A program made the position numbers and the translations under genes. From the NCBI GenBank assembly GCA_038373865.1, contig JAXGGA010002019.1:62001-126000 (forward strand): a stretch of DNA of 64,000 bases. The letters are read 5' to 3'. This document shows positions 24,488 through 36,899 of the stretch, one piece after another. Below the pieces are notes generated by a model. That model was not told the origin of the DNA. It searched no databases and worked only from the letters and a program-made list of their open reading frames with translations. Source of the stretch: Uloborus plumipes (Eukaryota; Arthropoda; Arachnida; Araneae; Uloboridae). Within the stretch, counting starts at the first letter, position 1; each line of letters starts with the position of its first letter.

Positions 24488-25546
24488 AGTCTACTTTCCC
24501 GTTAAAAATAAAAGAAAGACGAAAAAAATATTGAAAGTAGCTTAATGCATCTAAAAAATATCGCCAAGTCCAAAAAATATCGTCAAGTCCAAAAAATATC
24601 GCCAAGTTAAAAAAATAAAAAGGTAAAATGAACATCGAAAAATTAAAAATTTGAAAGTAGGGTATTGAGATGGGGAATTTGTGTGTCGGTCGGTCGGTCT
24701 GTCTGTCCCCCCCCCCCCCTAATAACTTTTGAATGAACATTCCGATTTGGACAAACTTTTTTTTGTTGGAAAGATCTCGGCGAGTACAGCTCATTCCCAT
24801 ATTTCATTTTTCGATTTGAAAAATTTTTGGTTCAACTTTGAACCGTTCAAACAACCTGTCCCGCGATGCTAACTTTTGAGTGAACAATCCGATTTGAACA
24901 AACTTTTTTTTGTTCGAAAGATCTTATCAAGGATACTTCATTCTCGTATTTACATTTCCGATTTGAACAATTTTTCGTTCAACATTGAACCGCTCAAACA
25001 AGCTGTCACCCCTAATAACTTTTGAGTGAACAGTCCGATTTAAATATATATTTTTTTTTGTTCGAAGGATCTCAGCAAGGATACTTCATTACCGTATTTA
25101 AATTTTCAATTTGAACATTTTTTCTTTCAACATTGAACCGTTCAAGCAACCTTTCCCCACCTAATAACTTCTGAGTGAACCATCCGAATGGAATAAACTT
25201 TTTTTTGTTTGAAAAATCTCGGAGAGGCTCATTCCCATATTTCACTTTTTGATTTGAACCATTTTTTGTTCAATATTGAACCGTTCAGAAAAAAAATTTA
25301 ACATTAGCGCCTACGGGGATTTTAAGTTGAATGTTGATCCTGAACTTAAAGTCGGATTTCCTTCAAGCTAACTTTGTAAGAAAATGGTTCTGATAAATAA
25401 TGTTTGTAAAGTACTTTTCTGAATAATCTTCTGTGAGGACTCTGATTCCGACTCCGACTCCGCAAACATGGCGGAAATGCAGGCTCAGAAAAAAAATGAC
25501 TGACTGTGCAGACGATTTTTTGTTTATTTATTAATATGTTGAATTT

Positions 25547-25579
<33 letters not shown>

Positions 25580-26056
25580 GGCAGACGATTTTTTTTGTAA
25601 CAAAAATGTTTCATTCACGAGGGTATTTTATTCTTTATTAATATTTAACAACTGGCAGCGGATTAAAAGTGAAATTCGAGACATTTTATCAACGGACGAG
25701 TTTTTTTTTTTTTTCTTTCTTTGATAAAATGTGTTTTGATGTACTTTGTACTTTTAATTTTTTTTTTTTTTTTTTTTGAAAACAATTGAGGAATTTTTCT
25801 ACGGAAGAACTGTAACAGTTACATTCTTTAAAAAGTGCGACAAAACTTTATTTATTCATTTATTTACTTTTTATGTGTCTATTTCATCTAATGAGAGGGG
25901 TATATTTTGCTTTTAGAAATCAGCTTTAAGTGCTAAAAAGGTATGTTTGACATAATTTTTAGTCTCAGATAATCAAGAGAATAATGATCAGATGCTGGAA
26001 TGCCGATGTCGATGTACGGGAAAGTAGGCTCGTTTAGCTCTTGACAGAACTTCTCG
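24488..26056 (-). mobile_element. Element F, copy 1
   Basis: Begins AGTCTACTTTCCCGT and has the complementary ACGGGAAAGTAGGCT at 26016-26030. Homology with copy 2 (46193-48254, opposite orientation) continues to about 26056. Inside are CGCCAAGT repeats (24560-24610), a GGTC/GTCT simple repeat with a C run (24685-24719), four tandem units of about 147 bp, TTA and T runs, and a short frame ending at 25933. No transposase is recognisable and I cannot place the class. The outer border is set by where the two copies stop matching. Confidence 0.65.
24717..25290. repeat. Tandem array, four units of about 147 bp, in F copy 1
   Basis: Each unit contains TAACTTTTGAGTGAAC, then a CCGATTTG block, then AACTTTTTTTTGTTCGAAAGAT, then TTCAACATTGAACCGTTCA, with unit starts at about 24724, 24869, 25017 and 25167. 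The units differ from one another more than matching units differ between the two F copies, so the array predates the split of the copies. Confidence 0.8.
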
Positions 26057-26205
26057 TTTTTGTCTTTTTTCATTACAGTTTTTGAGATACTGCTGAAAAG
26101 TGTATTCGGCAAATAAGAAATTGTATTTAAACTAACAAAAAGAAAAAACACATACTCAAGAATTTTATTAAAGAAAATTATTAATGAATTTTTTATTATA
26201 TCCAA
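25933..26205 (-). CDS. Unrecognised 90-codon frame crossing the F border
   Basis: The last 40 codons (through KFCQELN, IDIGIPASDHYSLDYLRLKI and the stop) lie inside element F and are also open in copy 2 at 46194-46316. The first 50 codons lie outside F and are Phe/Ile/Leu-rich. Between copies I count five amino-acid-changing codons and two silent ones in the shared part, which does not indicate selection. It may be a captured gene tail or chance. Confidence 0.2.
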   Translation of the reverse strand: MDIIKNSLIIFFNKILEYVFFLFVSLNTISYLPNTLFSSISKTVMKKDKNEKFCQELNEPTFPYIDIGIPASDHYSLDYLRLKIMSNIPF

Positions 26206-26490
26206 TATTTGAAATATATTTGACTTAGTGGAATCAGTCTGAAGAAGTTGTTTTAAAAATTTAGAAGAATGTAGCGGAAAGTTGAACCTTAATTTTTTTG
26301 CTTTACGTAAAATCGTTTGAATAACTGACGCTTGAAATTAAATTACATTTTTAACTAAATTTATCCACTGAAAGTATTTACGACTGAAATGCTGCATTCA
26401 TCAATCAATGAAATTTAAGGTTTCACAGGAAAACTTTGCGTGTGCATTACTCCAAATAAGTACTAACCGTTACAACAAGCTTTTGTATTA
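26057..26490. other. No gene recognised
   Basis: AT-rich spacer between elements F and I. Confidence 0.4.
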
Positions 26491-26492
26491 TA

Positions 26493-28030
26493 CACTGCGA
26501 TGCAAAAGTTTAGACAAAATACAAATATCTGAATAAAAAGGAAACTATTCAACGAGATGCTTTCAAATTTCTACTGCAGGTACACAATGTGGTCCCAAAT
26601 ACGTGTCTGGAGTTCTTATAACTATAACTGGAACCAAATTTTGGACATTACAAAAGACATTTTTTTTTCATTGTGGCAAAAGTTTAGACAATAGTCAGAT
26701 TTTATGCAAATATCCCTTGAAATGTGATTGGTGGAGGAAAAGCGGGACTTTATTATTCGAATATAAAGTGCAGAGATTGCTGAATAAATGATCAAAATCT
26801 CAAAAGCTCTGTAGTTCTCGTGTACAGAAGACGAGAAAGTTTGGAAGCCGAAATTTGAAAATGAACCTACTTTACTGATTTTTTGTCTTTTAAATCGGCT
26901 CTAGTATGGTAGTACATTGTTTCTCACTTTGTAGAGAGCAAATTCAAACATGCGTATCGATCCAAAATGCTAAGAAAAATTATATTTCTTAAAGATGAAG
27001 AAATTGAAAAAACGGCTCGAACTGACAATTCGCCCCTTAATCCTACGAAACTTCAACTTGGGTCAAAAACAGCACGTGACAGCATAAGTAGGCAGCATAA
27101 GTAGATGAACAACTGAATCGGAATGCATAAAAAAAGATAAAGAATTGTGCTTGAGCCTTTTCGGACATAGTGTCCCAAATAACCCAGATTTTAATGGTAA
27201 AAGCAGCACAGCATATGATCATTGTATATTTCTCAAGTCCCGCGAAAATAATTATAATCCATCTAGGCCATCCCAATTTTAATAATTTTATCAAAGAAGG
27301 TACCATTCATTTTTTAGTCACGATGATACATATGGTGCTTTTCGCTTTAAAATCTGACTTATTTGGGACACTTTGTCCGAAAAGGCTCAGGCACAATTCT
27401 TTGTTTTTTTATGCATTCCAATACAGTTGTTCATCTACTTATGCTGTCACATGCTGCTTTTGACCCAAGTTGAAATTTGTAGGATTAAGGGGCGAATTGT
27501 CAATTCGAGCCTTTTTTTCAATTCCTTCATCCTTAAGAAATATAATTTTTCTTGGCCTTTTTGATCGATACGCATGTCTGAATTTGCTCTCCACAGAGTG
27601 AAAAACAATGTACTACCATACTAGAGCCGATTTAAAAGACAAAAAATTAATAAAGTAGGTTCATTTTCAAAGTTCGACTTCCAAACTTTCTCATCTTCTG
27701 TACACGAGAACTACAGAGCTTTTGAGATTTTGATTATTTATTCAGCAAAATCTGCACTTTATATTCGAATAATAAAGTCCCGCCTTTCCTCCACCAATCA
27801 CATTTCAAGGGATATTTGCATAAAATCTGACTATTGTCTAAACTTTTGCAACAATGGAAAAAAATGTCTTTGGCAATGTCCAATGATTGGTTCCTGTTAA
27901 TTTTTAAGAACTCCAGACACGTATTTGGGACCATATTGTGTACCTGCGGTAGAAATTTGAAAGCATTTCGTTGAATAGTTTTCTTTTTATTCATATATTT
28001 GCCATTTGTCTAAACTTTTGCATCGCAGTG
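26493..28030. mobile_element. Palindromic element I (1538 bp)
   Basis: Ends CACTGCGATGCAAAAGTTTA and its exact complement, flanked by TA (26491-26492, 28031-28032), so it is Tc1/mariner-like by duplication. Arms of about 700-730 bp (26493 to about 27220, and about 27325 to 28030) are reverse complements with scattered differences, around a spacer of about 105 bp. It has no transposase, and frames in one arm mirror those in the other. The flanking run ACACTGCGATGCAAAAGTTT is the outermost part of the fold. Confidence 0.9.
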
Positions 28031-28136
28031 TACAAAAAAAAAAGCTGTCACATTTTTTCCTTGGATACTTAAGTGCACTTTGTACACATGTAACATGTAT
28101 ACTTGTATGTAAGAATAAGTAACCGTTTCGTTGATT

Positions 28137-28418
28137 TTTTTTTTTTTTTTTGTCGTGTACCAGCCAGGCTGGCAATTTGGGGTGCGCTGCTTCACTTTTC
28201 CAACTGTACCTTAATTTGGTGCGAAGTCCGACTTCCACTGTACACGCATGCCATAGGGACCCGTTTATAGGGTAGGCAACCTTTCACACAACAACACATT
28301 CATACAAAGAAAGGACAAGGACAGGAGAGAGAAAGCACGTCCATGCCCAAGCCGGGACTCGAACCCGGGGCCACACCATTCGTGGAAGATTGCTCTGACC
28401 ACTAGACAAGGTGGCCGG
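28137..28418 (-). mobile_element. tRNA-derived SINE with perfect target duplications
   Basis: On the minus strand it starts CCGGCCACCTTGTCTAGTGG, with an A-box-like TCTAGTGGTCAGAG (28393-28407) and a canonical B box GGTTCGAGTCC (28355-28365). This is a tRNA-like head of about 72 nt, followed by an unrelated body and a poly(A) tail seen as T at 28137-28151. CGTTTCGTTGATT is repeated exactly at 28124-28136 and 28419-28431. Internal RNA polymerase III promoter, A tail and 13-bp duplications together define a SINE. It is not a working tRNA gene, because it lacks a proper acceptor stem closure and terminator. Confidence 0.9.
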
Positions 28419-28431
28419 CGTTTCGTTGATT

Positions 28432-29181
28432 CTACCTAGATTTATCTTTTTGTTTTTGCAGTTATAAATTTTTAACTTCACGTATTTATAAGCCTTTGAT
28501 GTATTCTGAAAACTTTTTGAGGCACAGAACATTTAAAAAAAATCTTAAACTGAGAGCAGGTAACTTTGATTGAAGCCATTGTGACAGTTAACTGAAAAAA
28601 AATAAAAGTTTCATCCTGGTGGATTTAAATGAAACGATCATACCTCAACGGCTTACTTTTATAATTTTATACAGTAAAATAAGAAAAGACATGTAACTGA
28701 AGTTGAACAAAAAGTGAATAAGTGTTGATTTAAGGTTGAATAAATCTCAAAGAGGACATTGAAGCGCAAACTTTATTTGAACCAATTCGCAGTTTCTACT
28801 TTATAAATTTTAGGGGGACCGAAAAATAAATCGTTTTTCTCGAACAAGTCCTTTTCGAACAATTTTTATTTTTAATAAATTAATTAATTTCCTTCGTTTT
28901 CAAGAATTTGTTGCTATCTATTACGCAAACTTTTAAACCCGAATAAATAAAAATGAATTGGTTTTTGCGCAAAAGAGCTGAAGATAGAATTATAGGCAAT
29001 AGAGACGGATATCAAAGAAATTTTCATTATTTTTGTCACTTTTCTTCCGAAATAAAGGGAACTTATGTAGTGTAGTATCAAAATAAAATGATGGTTGAAG
29101 TAACCCACTGCAGTTCACTCATTTTTAAACGTATTTTCTTGAGCAGCGTGGTCGTGAATAATCTTTTTTCAGAATCAGGCC

Positions 29182-29212
<31 letters not shown>

Positions 29213-32200
29213 ACAATTGTTGCCGTATACTCGGCCAAAAATAATGCAGCATTTAATTTTCTTTCAGTATAGTAGCCTCAACACTTTCTTTGAAGAGAAA
29301 AAAAGCTCGAAATTTTTATTTTTATTCGAAATCCCACATTCTCATATTTTTATCCAAAAATATGCATTTTATAAATGCGAGACAGAGAATTTGATCACTA
29401 AATGAAACTTTCAAAGCTAAAGTAGATTAATTCCCTTTTGATGTAACCCACTTTACCTTTGAACGCTTTCTGCATGAACGTAACATGTCATTACTGGAAT
29501 CTACTACGTTCAGAGCTAAACTGAATCAAGTCGAGATTGACTTTATCCACTTTAGCTCTGAATGTGTCTTATGACAAAAGGCTATTGTAAGCGCATGTCA
29601 TTATTAATGGAAAACACAAAGTATAATAAATATGGAAAAAAGAAACGATATTCCTATCCAGTCCTTCCAATATTCATAGCAAATCATTAAACAAAATGTT
29701 CAAAAAGAATCTCCAATTTAATTCTTACAAAAACTAGTTACTTCTGACAAAAACTAGTACTCTTTTAAAGGGCCAATTTAATATCCAACATAATTCTGAA
29801 AAACATTTTTAAAAAATTACATGTTTGAAAAACTCTACGTTAATCCAAACTAATAGTATATTTTGTTTTGAATATATTCCTAACTAAAGTACAAGAACAT
29901 CCCTCCACAACATTTTTGATACTTAAACTCAAGCGAATATAAAAGGTAAATATGAAATACATATTTTTTTCTTCCAACCTTGTTAAACATTCCTAATAAA
30001 AAGTATGATAAAAAATCAGTTTAAAAAAGGTTTAAATGCAACTCAAAGTAGTTTTTTTTTTGGAAAAATGTCATTTCAATCTGCTTCCATCTCATGAAAT
30101 ACCACTTAAAATCTCTCTCTCACTCTATCTCCTGCAAAACTAAGATTAGGATGCTGACACAGCTAAACACTTTTAAATGTGTCAGCTCTTTTTGACTAGA
30201 TGAACATCTTTCGTATGTTTTTATCAAATAAAAAAAAGCTTTAAAAAGAAAAAAATGGGGATGTGTATCAAAGCTTGCATTTTAACACTCTGAGCTTTTG
30301 AAATTCAGCATTAGAATAAACATTTCTTTTTCAGGAAAAGGGTACAATTATTTATTTTTACATTTCCTTATGTTGTCTATACGTATACGTGTCTGCGAAG
30401 TTTTTTTCCTGATTAAAAAGAAAATTCACTGCAATTAAATGATAAGTAAACGTCTTGAGAGCAAACACAAATAGCTATTTCGAGAAATGAGAAACTAATA
30501 TTACTTACAAAGTTGGTAAGTCTATATACATCTATTTATATATTATATGAAGTCAAATACATAAATACCAATACCAAAATTTTTAAGGGAATTCACTTTT
30601 TTGGGTTGTTGATCTCATTCGAGAAGGTGAGATGCTCTGTAGCATTCGAGGGGGGACTGCAATCAAATTTGGGGGAATGAGCACTTCTGTGTTAATTAAA
30701 TTTCATGACTTTAATTTTTTAACACTTGGTCTGTTAGAAATGGCTGGTCATTACCCTGTTTTCCTTAAAGGACCATCCCCAAAATTTTACTTCTGGGCCT
30801 CGATGCTGGGTAGGTTTTCTCCTATCCATATGGTAAACACCACTTACCTACTCATACCTCAATAACATTCTTTGTTTCAATTTATCTATCATGAAAAGCC
30901 ACAGCCTGATATGGTGCTGAACATTTGTATCTGTGTGCCTTAATTTTGCCATTCATAGCTGACATAACATTCAACATTCATCCTTTGGATGCCTGGAATA
31001 CCTTTAAAAATTTTTCAAGGGTTATCTTGTATAACTTCGAATGAATATCAAGTTGATAAATATACCTTTATTGAAGGCGAAGGGGGGGGGGGGTGGATCT
31101 TTCATTATTTTAGAGAAATCAGTTCATAACTAAAATTTTGTTTCCCAATAAACTCGGACTTTTATGCCTAACTAAAGATTTTGATATTTGTCCCACTCTG
31201 TCACTTATATATGTGCTATGCAAGTAGCCATGTCATACTATATACATATTCCATTTTTTGTGTTGATGCTCATTCGCAATGCCAATTTCTCTGCTTTTTT
31301 AACTATTTTATGAAACTCTGACTCTTTAATTATGACGGTGCTATCCAAACTTGATTCGTTCAAAACTTTTTCCTTTTTTGTTGTTTTTCATATACTTTAG
31401 CATATTATGTTTTTACATTTTATTAATCCAAATAAGAGTCTCAAGTATTATTTTCTAACGCTAGTTCTGCATTATTTCCAAATTCTACTCCAAGTTCTAC
31501 CTGTGTTGTTTAAAAACACCCTGTATCGTAATATACAAGGTGGATAAATCACTGAAAGTGTTAGAAAAAAATCTGTGTTTCTTGAAAAATTTATAGCTTT
31601 AGAGCTAACATTACAAAAAAAAAATGATTTAAATCACAAATATCAGTTTGAGAAGGAAGTTTATATAGGTTTTATGCCGTCATCTTTAGCCATAAAACTG
31701 CCAACCTGCATATCACCATCCGTTAGCTCTGAAGAGAGTAATAAATAGTTTTTTAAACTTTTGCTTGAGAAGAAAGCGAGTTCTTTTAAATAAAGAAAAA
31801 TTTATTTGTCAGCTCCAAGAAATTAGTACTTAAAAATACACACAGTTGAGTTTTTTTAGTATGACCACGTTTAATACAAAATCAACAAAAAAACGAGCAT
31901 TTTGTTTAACTTTGGTTTATTTTTTAATTACATTAAAAATTTCCCTCATAATACTTGCATTAACTTAAACATCTTGGCTAAGGAGTTTTTATTTCTATTT
32001 CATTTTATTTATTTATTTATTTATTTTGATTGAAAATGTACGTGATTGAATACAACAATTTTCTTTTTTTTTAGAAACTATTTATCAATTTTTGAGGTTG
32101 TATTAGGCCTATTGTGTATCGAATAGAAAAAGTTAAATACTTTGAGTAGAGAGCTGCTATTTGGACTGGCGTATAAAATCTGAATATTAGGCCAAACTTT

Positions 32201-33735
32201 TGATCAGAAATCTTCTTACACTACTAATTTTTATCTTATTGTTAAATATTATAATTCCTTATGATAGTTCCAAATGAGTTCGTAATGTACAGACATTATT
32301 TTATTACTTAAAACAACTCATAATACCTTACACAACATTCTTAGCTCTCGTGTTAAGTTTCTCATTTTATTTGAATTATTTCGAGCTACCACGTTATTTA
32401 GTACAATGTTTATTTTTTGACTACAGCATAAAATTTACGTGAAACTTTTCGCTACCTTTAGGTTAATTCTCTCCAGAAAAGAAAACATTTTTCCTTTTTT
32501 TTTTTTTTTTTGCTAATAGCTCAATAAAAAATGAATAAGTAACAAAAAATAATGGATGAATACCCAAAAGCTAATAAGATGTGTTTCACATAAATTGTAT
32601 CTCGACGTTTTCAATTTCCTCAATATATCATACGGGGCAATTAGGAGCGACAATTACTTTCTTGATAAAGTGTACTCATTTTATCACGTTTGATAAAATG
32701 ATTGTATTTGAGGAAAACTACTCTTTATCATAAAGCATTCAACTCTTATTTATTCAGTTAGTTATTTCTCATATTATTTGTACTAGCTATGTCCAAATGG
32801 GTTAATTTTGACGCTAACACACCTTTGCTTTTAGGTGATTCGTGCACAAAAAAGAATTTTATCTTTAAATTGTGGCAGTGATGAATTTATGGAGGTAAAT
32901 CCTGTGACTGTGATTGGATCCTCTTTGAAAATGGGCCCCGAATAAAACAATCGGTAGATAAGTTAAACAAACATTTAGAATTATCTAAATTATTTTCAAT
33001 AGCATATGATTTTTCCTTCAATTTGTGTGGAGGTTACGTAATTCGTTCTTTAAACAAATATTAACTAATAGTTGTCATGTCTAATGAAATGGGGAAAAAA
33101 ACACAGCATTTAAATTTATTTTTTTAGCAATTAGAAAGAGTAACTTCTACGTATCATGTTTGAATATTAATATGAAAATAGCATATTACCCATGTATTGA
33201 TTGCAACTAATACTCATAGATGGTCAAGTTGATCAAAATGTCATTTCCAATTTTCACAGTGTGCGTGTACATAATGCATTACATTATGAACCTACAAATA
33301 ATAATCTGGAAGGTACCAATCGCTCCGTTTGCTGAAACTACTTTGCTTTTAATTCAAAAGGTGCTAGTAGTTGTTTGTGCCTGAGCCTCTCTACATGCTT
33401 AAATCGGTCCCTGCAAACTGGCGTTTGTAACAACAGCTACATTGGTGCTTAAGTTATACAAATTATTTTGGTTATCATAAGCTGTAAAGTAAGAAATATC
33501 AATACCCAAATACCTAAAAATCATTAATTTTCAAATGGGAAATATTTTTCTTTAAAAGTTGCTGTCTCGTCTTGTGATACATAATGTCATATTCGCATGT
33601 ATCAGAATGAAAATACTTCGCTTAAAACTCCGGAAATAAAGTGAAAACATGTTTAATGAACATGTTTGTTGACATGTTCACTGAACATTGTTCATTGTCA
33701 CACCCGTGCAAATGGTATGGCGAAATATGTTTTAC
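28432..33735. other. No gene recognised (5.3 kb)
   Basis: AT-rich sequence with a 27-base T run at 29182-29208, a G run near 31083 and TTTA repeats at about 32008-32028. A transposon-end-like pair, ACACCCTGTATCG and ATACAAGGTGGATAAATC, lies at about 31518-31550. No frame resembles a known protein. Confidence 0.4.
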
Positions 33736-33759
33736 ATTTATATTAAAAATGTTTTTTGC

Positions 33760-33960
33760 TTTTTTTTTTTGAGCAATGAAGAAATGCTATTTATTTTCAT
33801 TTTTGACCTCAGTTGTCTTGTAGCCCCTTTTTCAGATTGGACTTGAAGTTCGCCAACAGGTGCTCCCCCGCTGCACCACGTCCACCAATACCTGTTCCTT
33901 TGCATGGAGGTGCCCATATCCTGTACAGACACATGACCACATACACACACCTATCGGAAT
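33760..33960 (-). repeat. Possible retroelement or transcript 3' end
   Basis: On the minus strand, a GC-balanced segment (CATGTGTCTGTACAGGATAT, CACCTCCATGCAAAGG, GTGGTGCAGCGGGGGAGC) is followed by AATAAA (complement at about 33790-33795) and, about 20 bases later, an A run (T at 33760-33770). Signal plus tail suggests a retroposed 3' end or SINE body. No target duplication is evident, so class is open. Confidence 0.35.
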
Positions 33961-33969
33961 TCATCATTG

Positions 33970-36215
33970 CGAAAAGCATAATTTTAATTCCAAACGTCGA
34001 AATTCTTTTTTTTTTTTTTTTAATTATTTTTTATTTATTTAATTACTTTTTATTTTTTAAAGTTGTAAAATAATTATGCCTTTTCGTATCTAAATCTACT
34101 TACTGCTTATGTTGTATGTGACTAAATCTACAACTTTAAGAGACAAAAAATGCTTTTATTAAAACGATTCTAAATTAAATAAAAATCCGAAATAATTTGC
34201 AATTTATCTCTTTTATCTCCCTCAAAACTATGTCATATTATGTTGTATTGAATTATATGTTCTAAAACTAGTTTGTAAACTCTGAAATTTATTTCAAGGA
34301 ATTTCATTGATGCAGGAAAACATTTTTTTCTCTAAAGTCTGGAAATAGTTTAAGGAATTTCATTAAGAAGTAAATCATTTCTTTCTGCTACATATTATTT
34401 TGGAAAATTGTTTAATAAAGGAAAGAGTATTTTATGGCCATGAGGTTTGATTTGGAAATATTTTGCAATTTCCTTAAAGTTTAAAATTACTTTAAAACTA
34501 TGAAAGAGTCGTAGTAAAAATTTAAAAATATGTTCTTCGTATTACATAATAACTTTTGTCAATAAAACTTTAATATTGATAGAATTTTATAGCCAAAGTT
34601 AATTTTTTTTAAGTTTAGAAATGACGAAAGCTATAGAATCAGTCAAAAACATAATTTCTTTATTAAATAGCATTTTTCTAAGTAGTGTATTTTTGATTTT
34701 TATCACATAAGTGCGCATGGCTGATAACGCATGAAGAAAAATACTACTGACATTCGCTTCTAAATAATGTACTTTTTATTTAGAAGTTTTATTTTCAGCT
34801 GAACTTTATCGATTTTCCATTTTTCTTGCTTTTTGGTCAACAAAAAATGTTCAGTGTATATTGTGTCTGGTATCATGTTTCTTTTGCGAAAACAAAATAG
34901 TTATTAAGAGAGATTTTTTAAAATCAAATTTAACGTTTCTCACTCCTCCTCTTAATAATTAATGTTTTAGAATGCATACCATTGTAGTGCATATCCAATG
35001 ATATGTCAAAATTTTGTCCAACCAGTGTATGAGGTCATTTATACGGAACACTTCCATTTTCACTGTAAACACTTCCTTTTTTTAATTAAAGCTCAAAACA
35101 AAAAAAGAGAGTAGAAAACTATTAAATTTTATCAAGCTCCCAACCTGTGAGTCCCCTTTTGTGAAAGAAGGCTCTCAAGATTTATCAACAATTAATTATT
35201 AGACTCAACATAGCTTTAAATTTAAAAGTGCTACAACAGCAGTAAAAACACTGTATAAATAATTCTCCTATATAATGTGTCCTCACAGTAATTAACATTT
35301 TCAACGCGTTGCATGTTTTTTTTTTTTAATTCAAAGAATTTATTTTTGAATCTAAGTAATGCATTTCCAATGTTAATAAGAGTTAAAACTACAAAGGCTC
35401 TTACATTTTTTACTCTGAAACATGTAAAAATAGTCTAAAGAACCATTTTTAAATAGTTTATCGTGAAAAAAATATATATTTTTAAGAAGTTGCAGATTTA
35501 TTCGTACGAAAAAAAAAAATACTTAAAGAAAACAAATCCCTTATTCCACAAATCTCAGTCAATAAGTAATGTTGGTTCTTTTTTTTTTCTTCTATTTTCA
35601 CTTTTTTTCGGTAACATCAGAGGATACTAGGAAGTAAATAATCTGTAAAAAGCAAACCCTTGTTCTAGCTTTTATTTTGCTTTTGAAAAACGCCATTTTT
35701 GAATTAATATTTTTCTTCACTGAGAGGAATTGTTTTTCTCTTAATATTAAATCATAGATGGATAATATATGCTAACGTTTTTTTTATCTTGTATATCTAT
35801 AAACAAAGAATACTACAAATGGATATTCGCAGAAAAAGTTTCATAGCACAAAAAGAGGGACTTTTTGCTATATTATTTATCAATTTATTAGATTTTTTCA
35901 TTTATTTTTTACGATAATTAGAGAACTAATACTGATGCATTAGAACTTAAAATTACCGGACATACTGTGCATAATTTATAAAGTATGTGTTTAATCGTAA
36001 GTATAAATCGTTGATTTTAGGTATTCTTTGTAAAATATAGAAAAGGTTATATGAATCGCAATTAAGTCGATAAAAAATACTTTAAATAAAATGCATTTCA
36101 TATAAAATAATTTAATGTTGGTACACTTTATAAATGTAGCTGTAATATAAAAGGTTTTGTTTTTCTTTTTAGTTAAAATTTCGATTAAATGCAATACAGA
36201 AATATAGCTAAAGAT
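33970..36215. other. No gene recognised
   Basis: AT-rich with many short T runs. No coding or RNA signal found. Confidence 0.4.
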
Positions 36216-36220
36216 CATCA

Positions 36221-36246
36221 CCTTAACCAGGTTTCCCTGGTTAAGG
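36221..36246. repeat. 11-bp perfect hairpin
   Basis: CCTTAACCAGG and CCTGGTTAAGG around a four-base loop. It sits at the outer edge of the inverted repeat that encloses the MITE and Tc1 copy 2, so it may be an element border rather than a terminator. Confidence 0.6.
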
Positions 36247-36254
36247 TAAATATG

Positions 36255-36368
36255 CAGCCAACTCGGTTACTCCATCCAGAGACTGCAGCTTTGCTTTGCT
36301 TGCTGCTTTTGGGAGGCAGCTAACTGGACTAAAGGCGGTAGCTAACTGCTTAATAGTCAAGTATCACC
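36255..36368. repeat. Left arm of an inverted repeat enclosing a MITE and Tc1 copy 2
   Basis: AACTCGGTTACTCCATCCAG and GACTGCAG here match, in reverse, CTGCAGTCTCTGGATAGAAT and AACCGAG at about 38430-38457. The pair brackets 2.1 kb that consists mostly of the piggyBac-like MITE (36373-36840) and Tc1 copy 2 (36900-38323). Removing both leaves a short element made almost only of its two arms. Confidence 0.5.
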
Positions 36369-36372
36369 TTAA

Positions 36373-36840
36373 CCCATTAATGCCTAGCGTCCCTTTTTAG
36401 GGACGGTCCAAAAAAGGGTCTGAATTCCCCCAAAATGAACATTTCAACCAAATAATAGTGTTTAGTTAGTACCTTGGTATTGTCTCAATGTAGCAGTTTT
36501 AATATGCTCTTAATCAAAAATGACATCGTACACAATCTCAAGAAAAAAAGCTAAGTTTTCAAAGTGATTCCTAGCTTCCCAGTTTATGTTAATTGCTGAT
36601 TTTATTTCTTCTTATAAAATGTCTTTTTAAATACTACATTGTAGGCATAAATTTTTTTTAGTAAAACAAGTATGTACCCTCTGGGGTCTATCGTAACTTT
36701 TAAGGGACGATTTTCCTTTCCTTAATAAAACAATTATTTTTTACATAATATTTTTAAAATTATTTTTTCCGTCCATTAAACACTGTTTGTAACCAATATA
36801 CAAAATATCTTTGGGAAAAAAAATGTCAGGCATTAATGGG
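36373..36840. mobile_element. piggyBac-like MITE, copy 1 (468 bp)
   Basis: Flanked by TTAA on both sides (36369-36372, 36841-36844). Ends are CCCATTAATGCC and GGCATTAATGGG with different inner sequence. A TTAA duplication with CCC ends is the piggyBac pattern. A second copy lies inverted at 42580-43086. No transposase. The subterminal block CGTCCCTTTTTAGGGACG (about 36388-36405) is an 18-bp palindrome. Confidence 0.85.
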
Positions 36841-36899
36841 TTAATTTTACGATTTTTACCGTACCATTGCTGCTATCTATCTCTGGTGTGTTAAATTTA

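Noticed and set aside
27043..27564. Several frames with MSEKAQAQFF and similar text
   Set aside because: They lie in the two arms of palindrome I and repeat each other; not independent coding evidence.
28349..28420. A functional tRNA gene
   Set aside because: A and B boxes are present but it continues into a SINE body and A tail with target duplications, and the acceptor arms do not close properly.
31518..31550. Another H-type MITE from ACACCCTGTATCG
   Set aside because: Only one short end-like word is present and the opposite end was not found.
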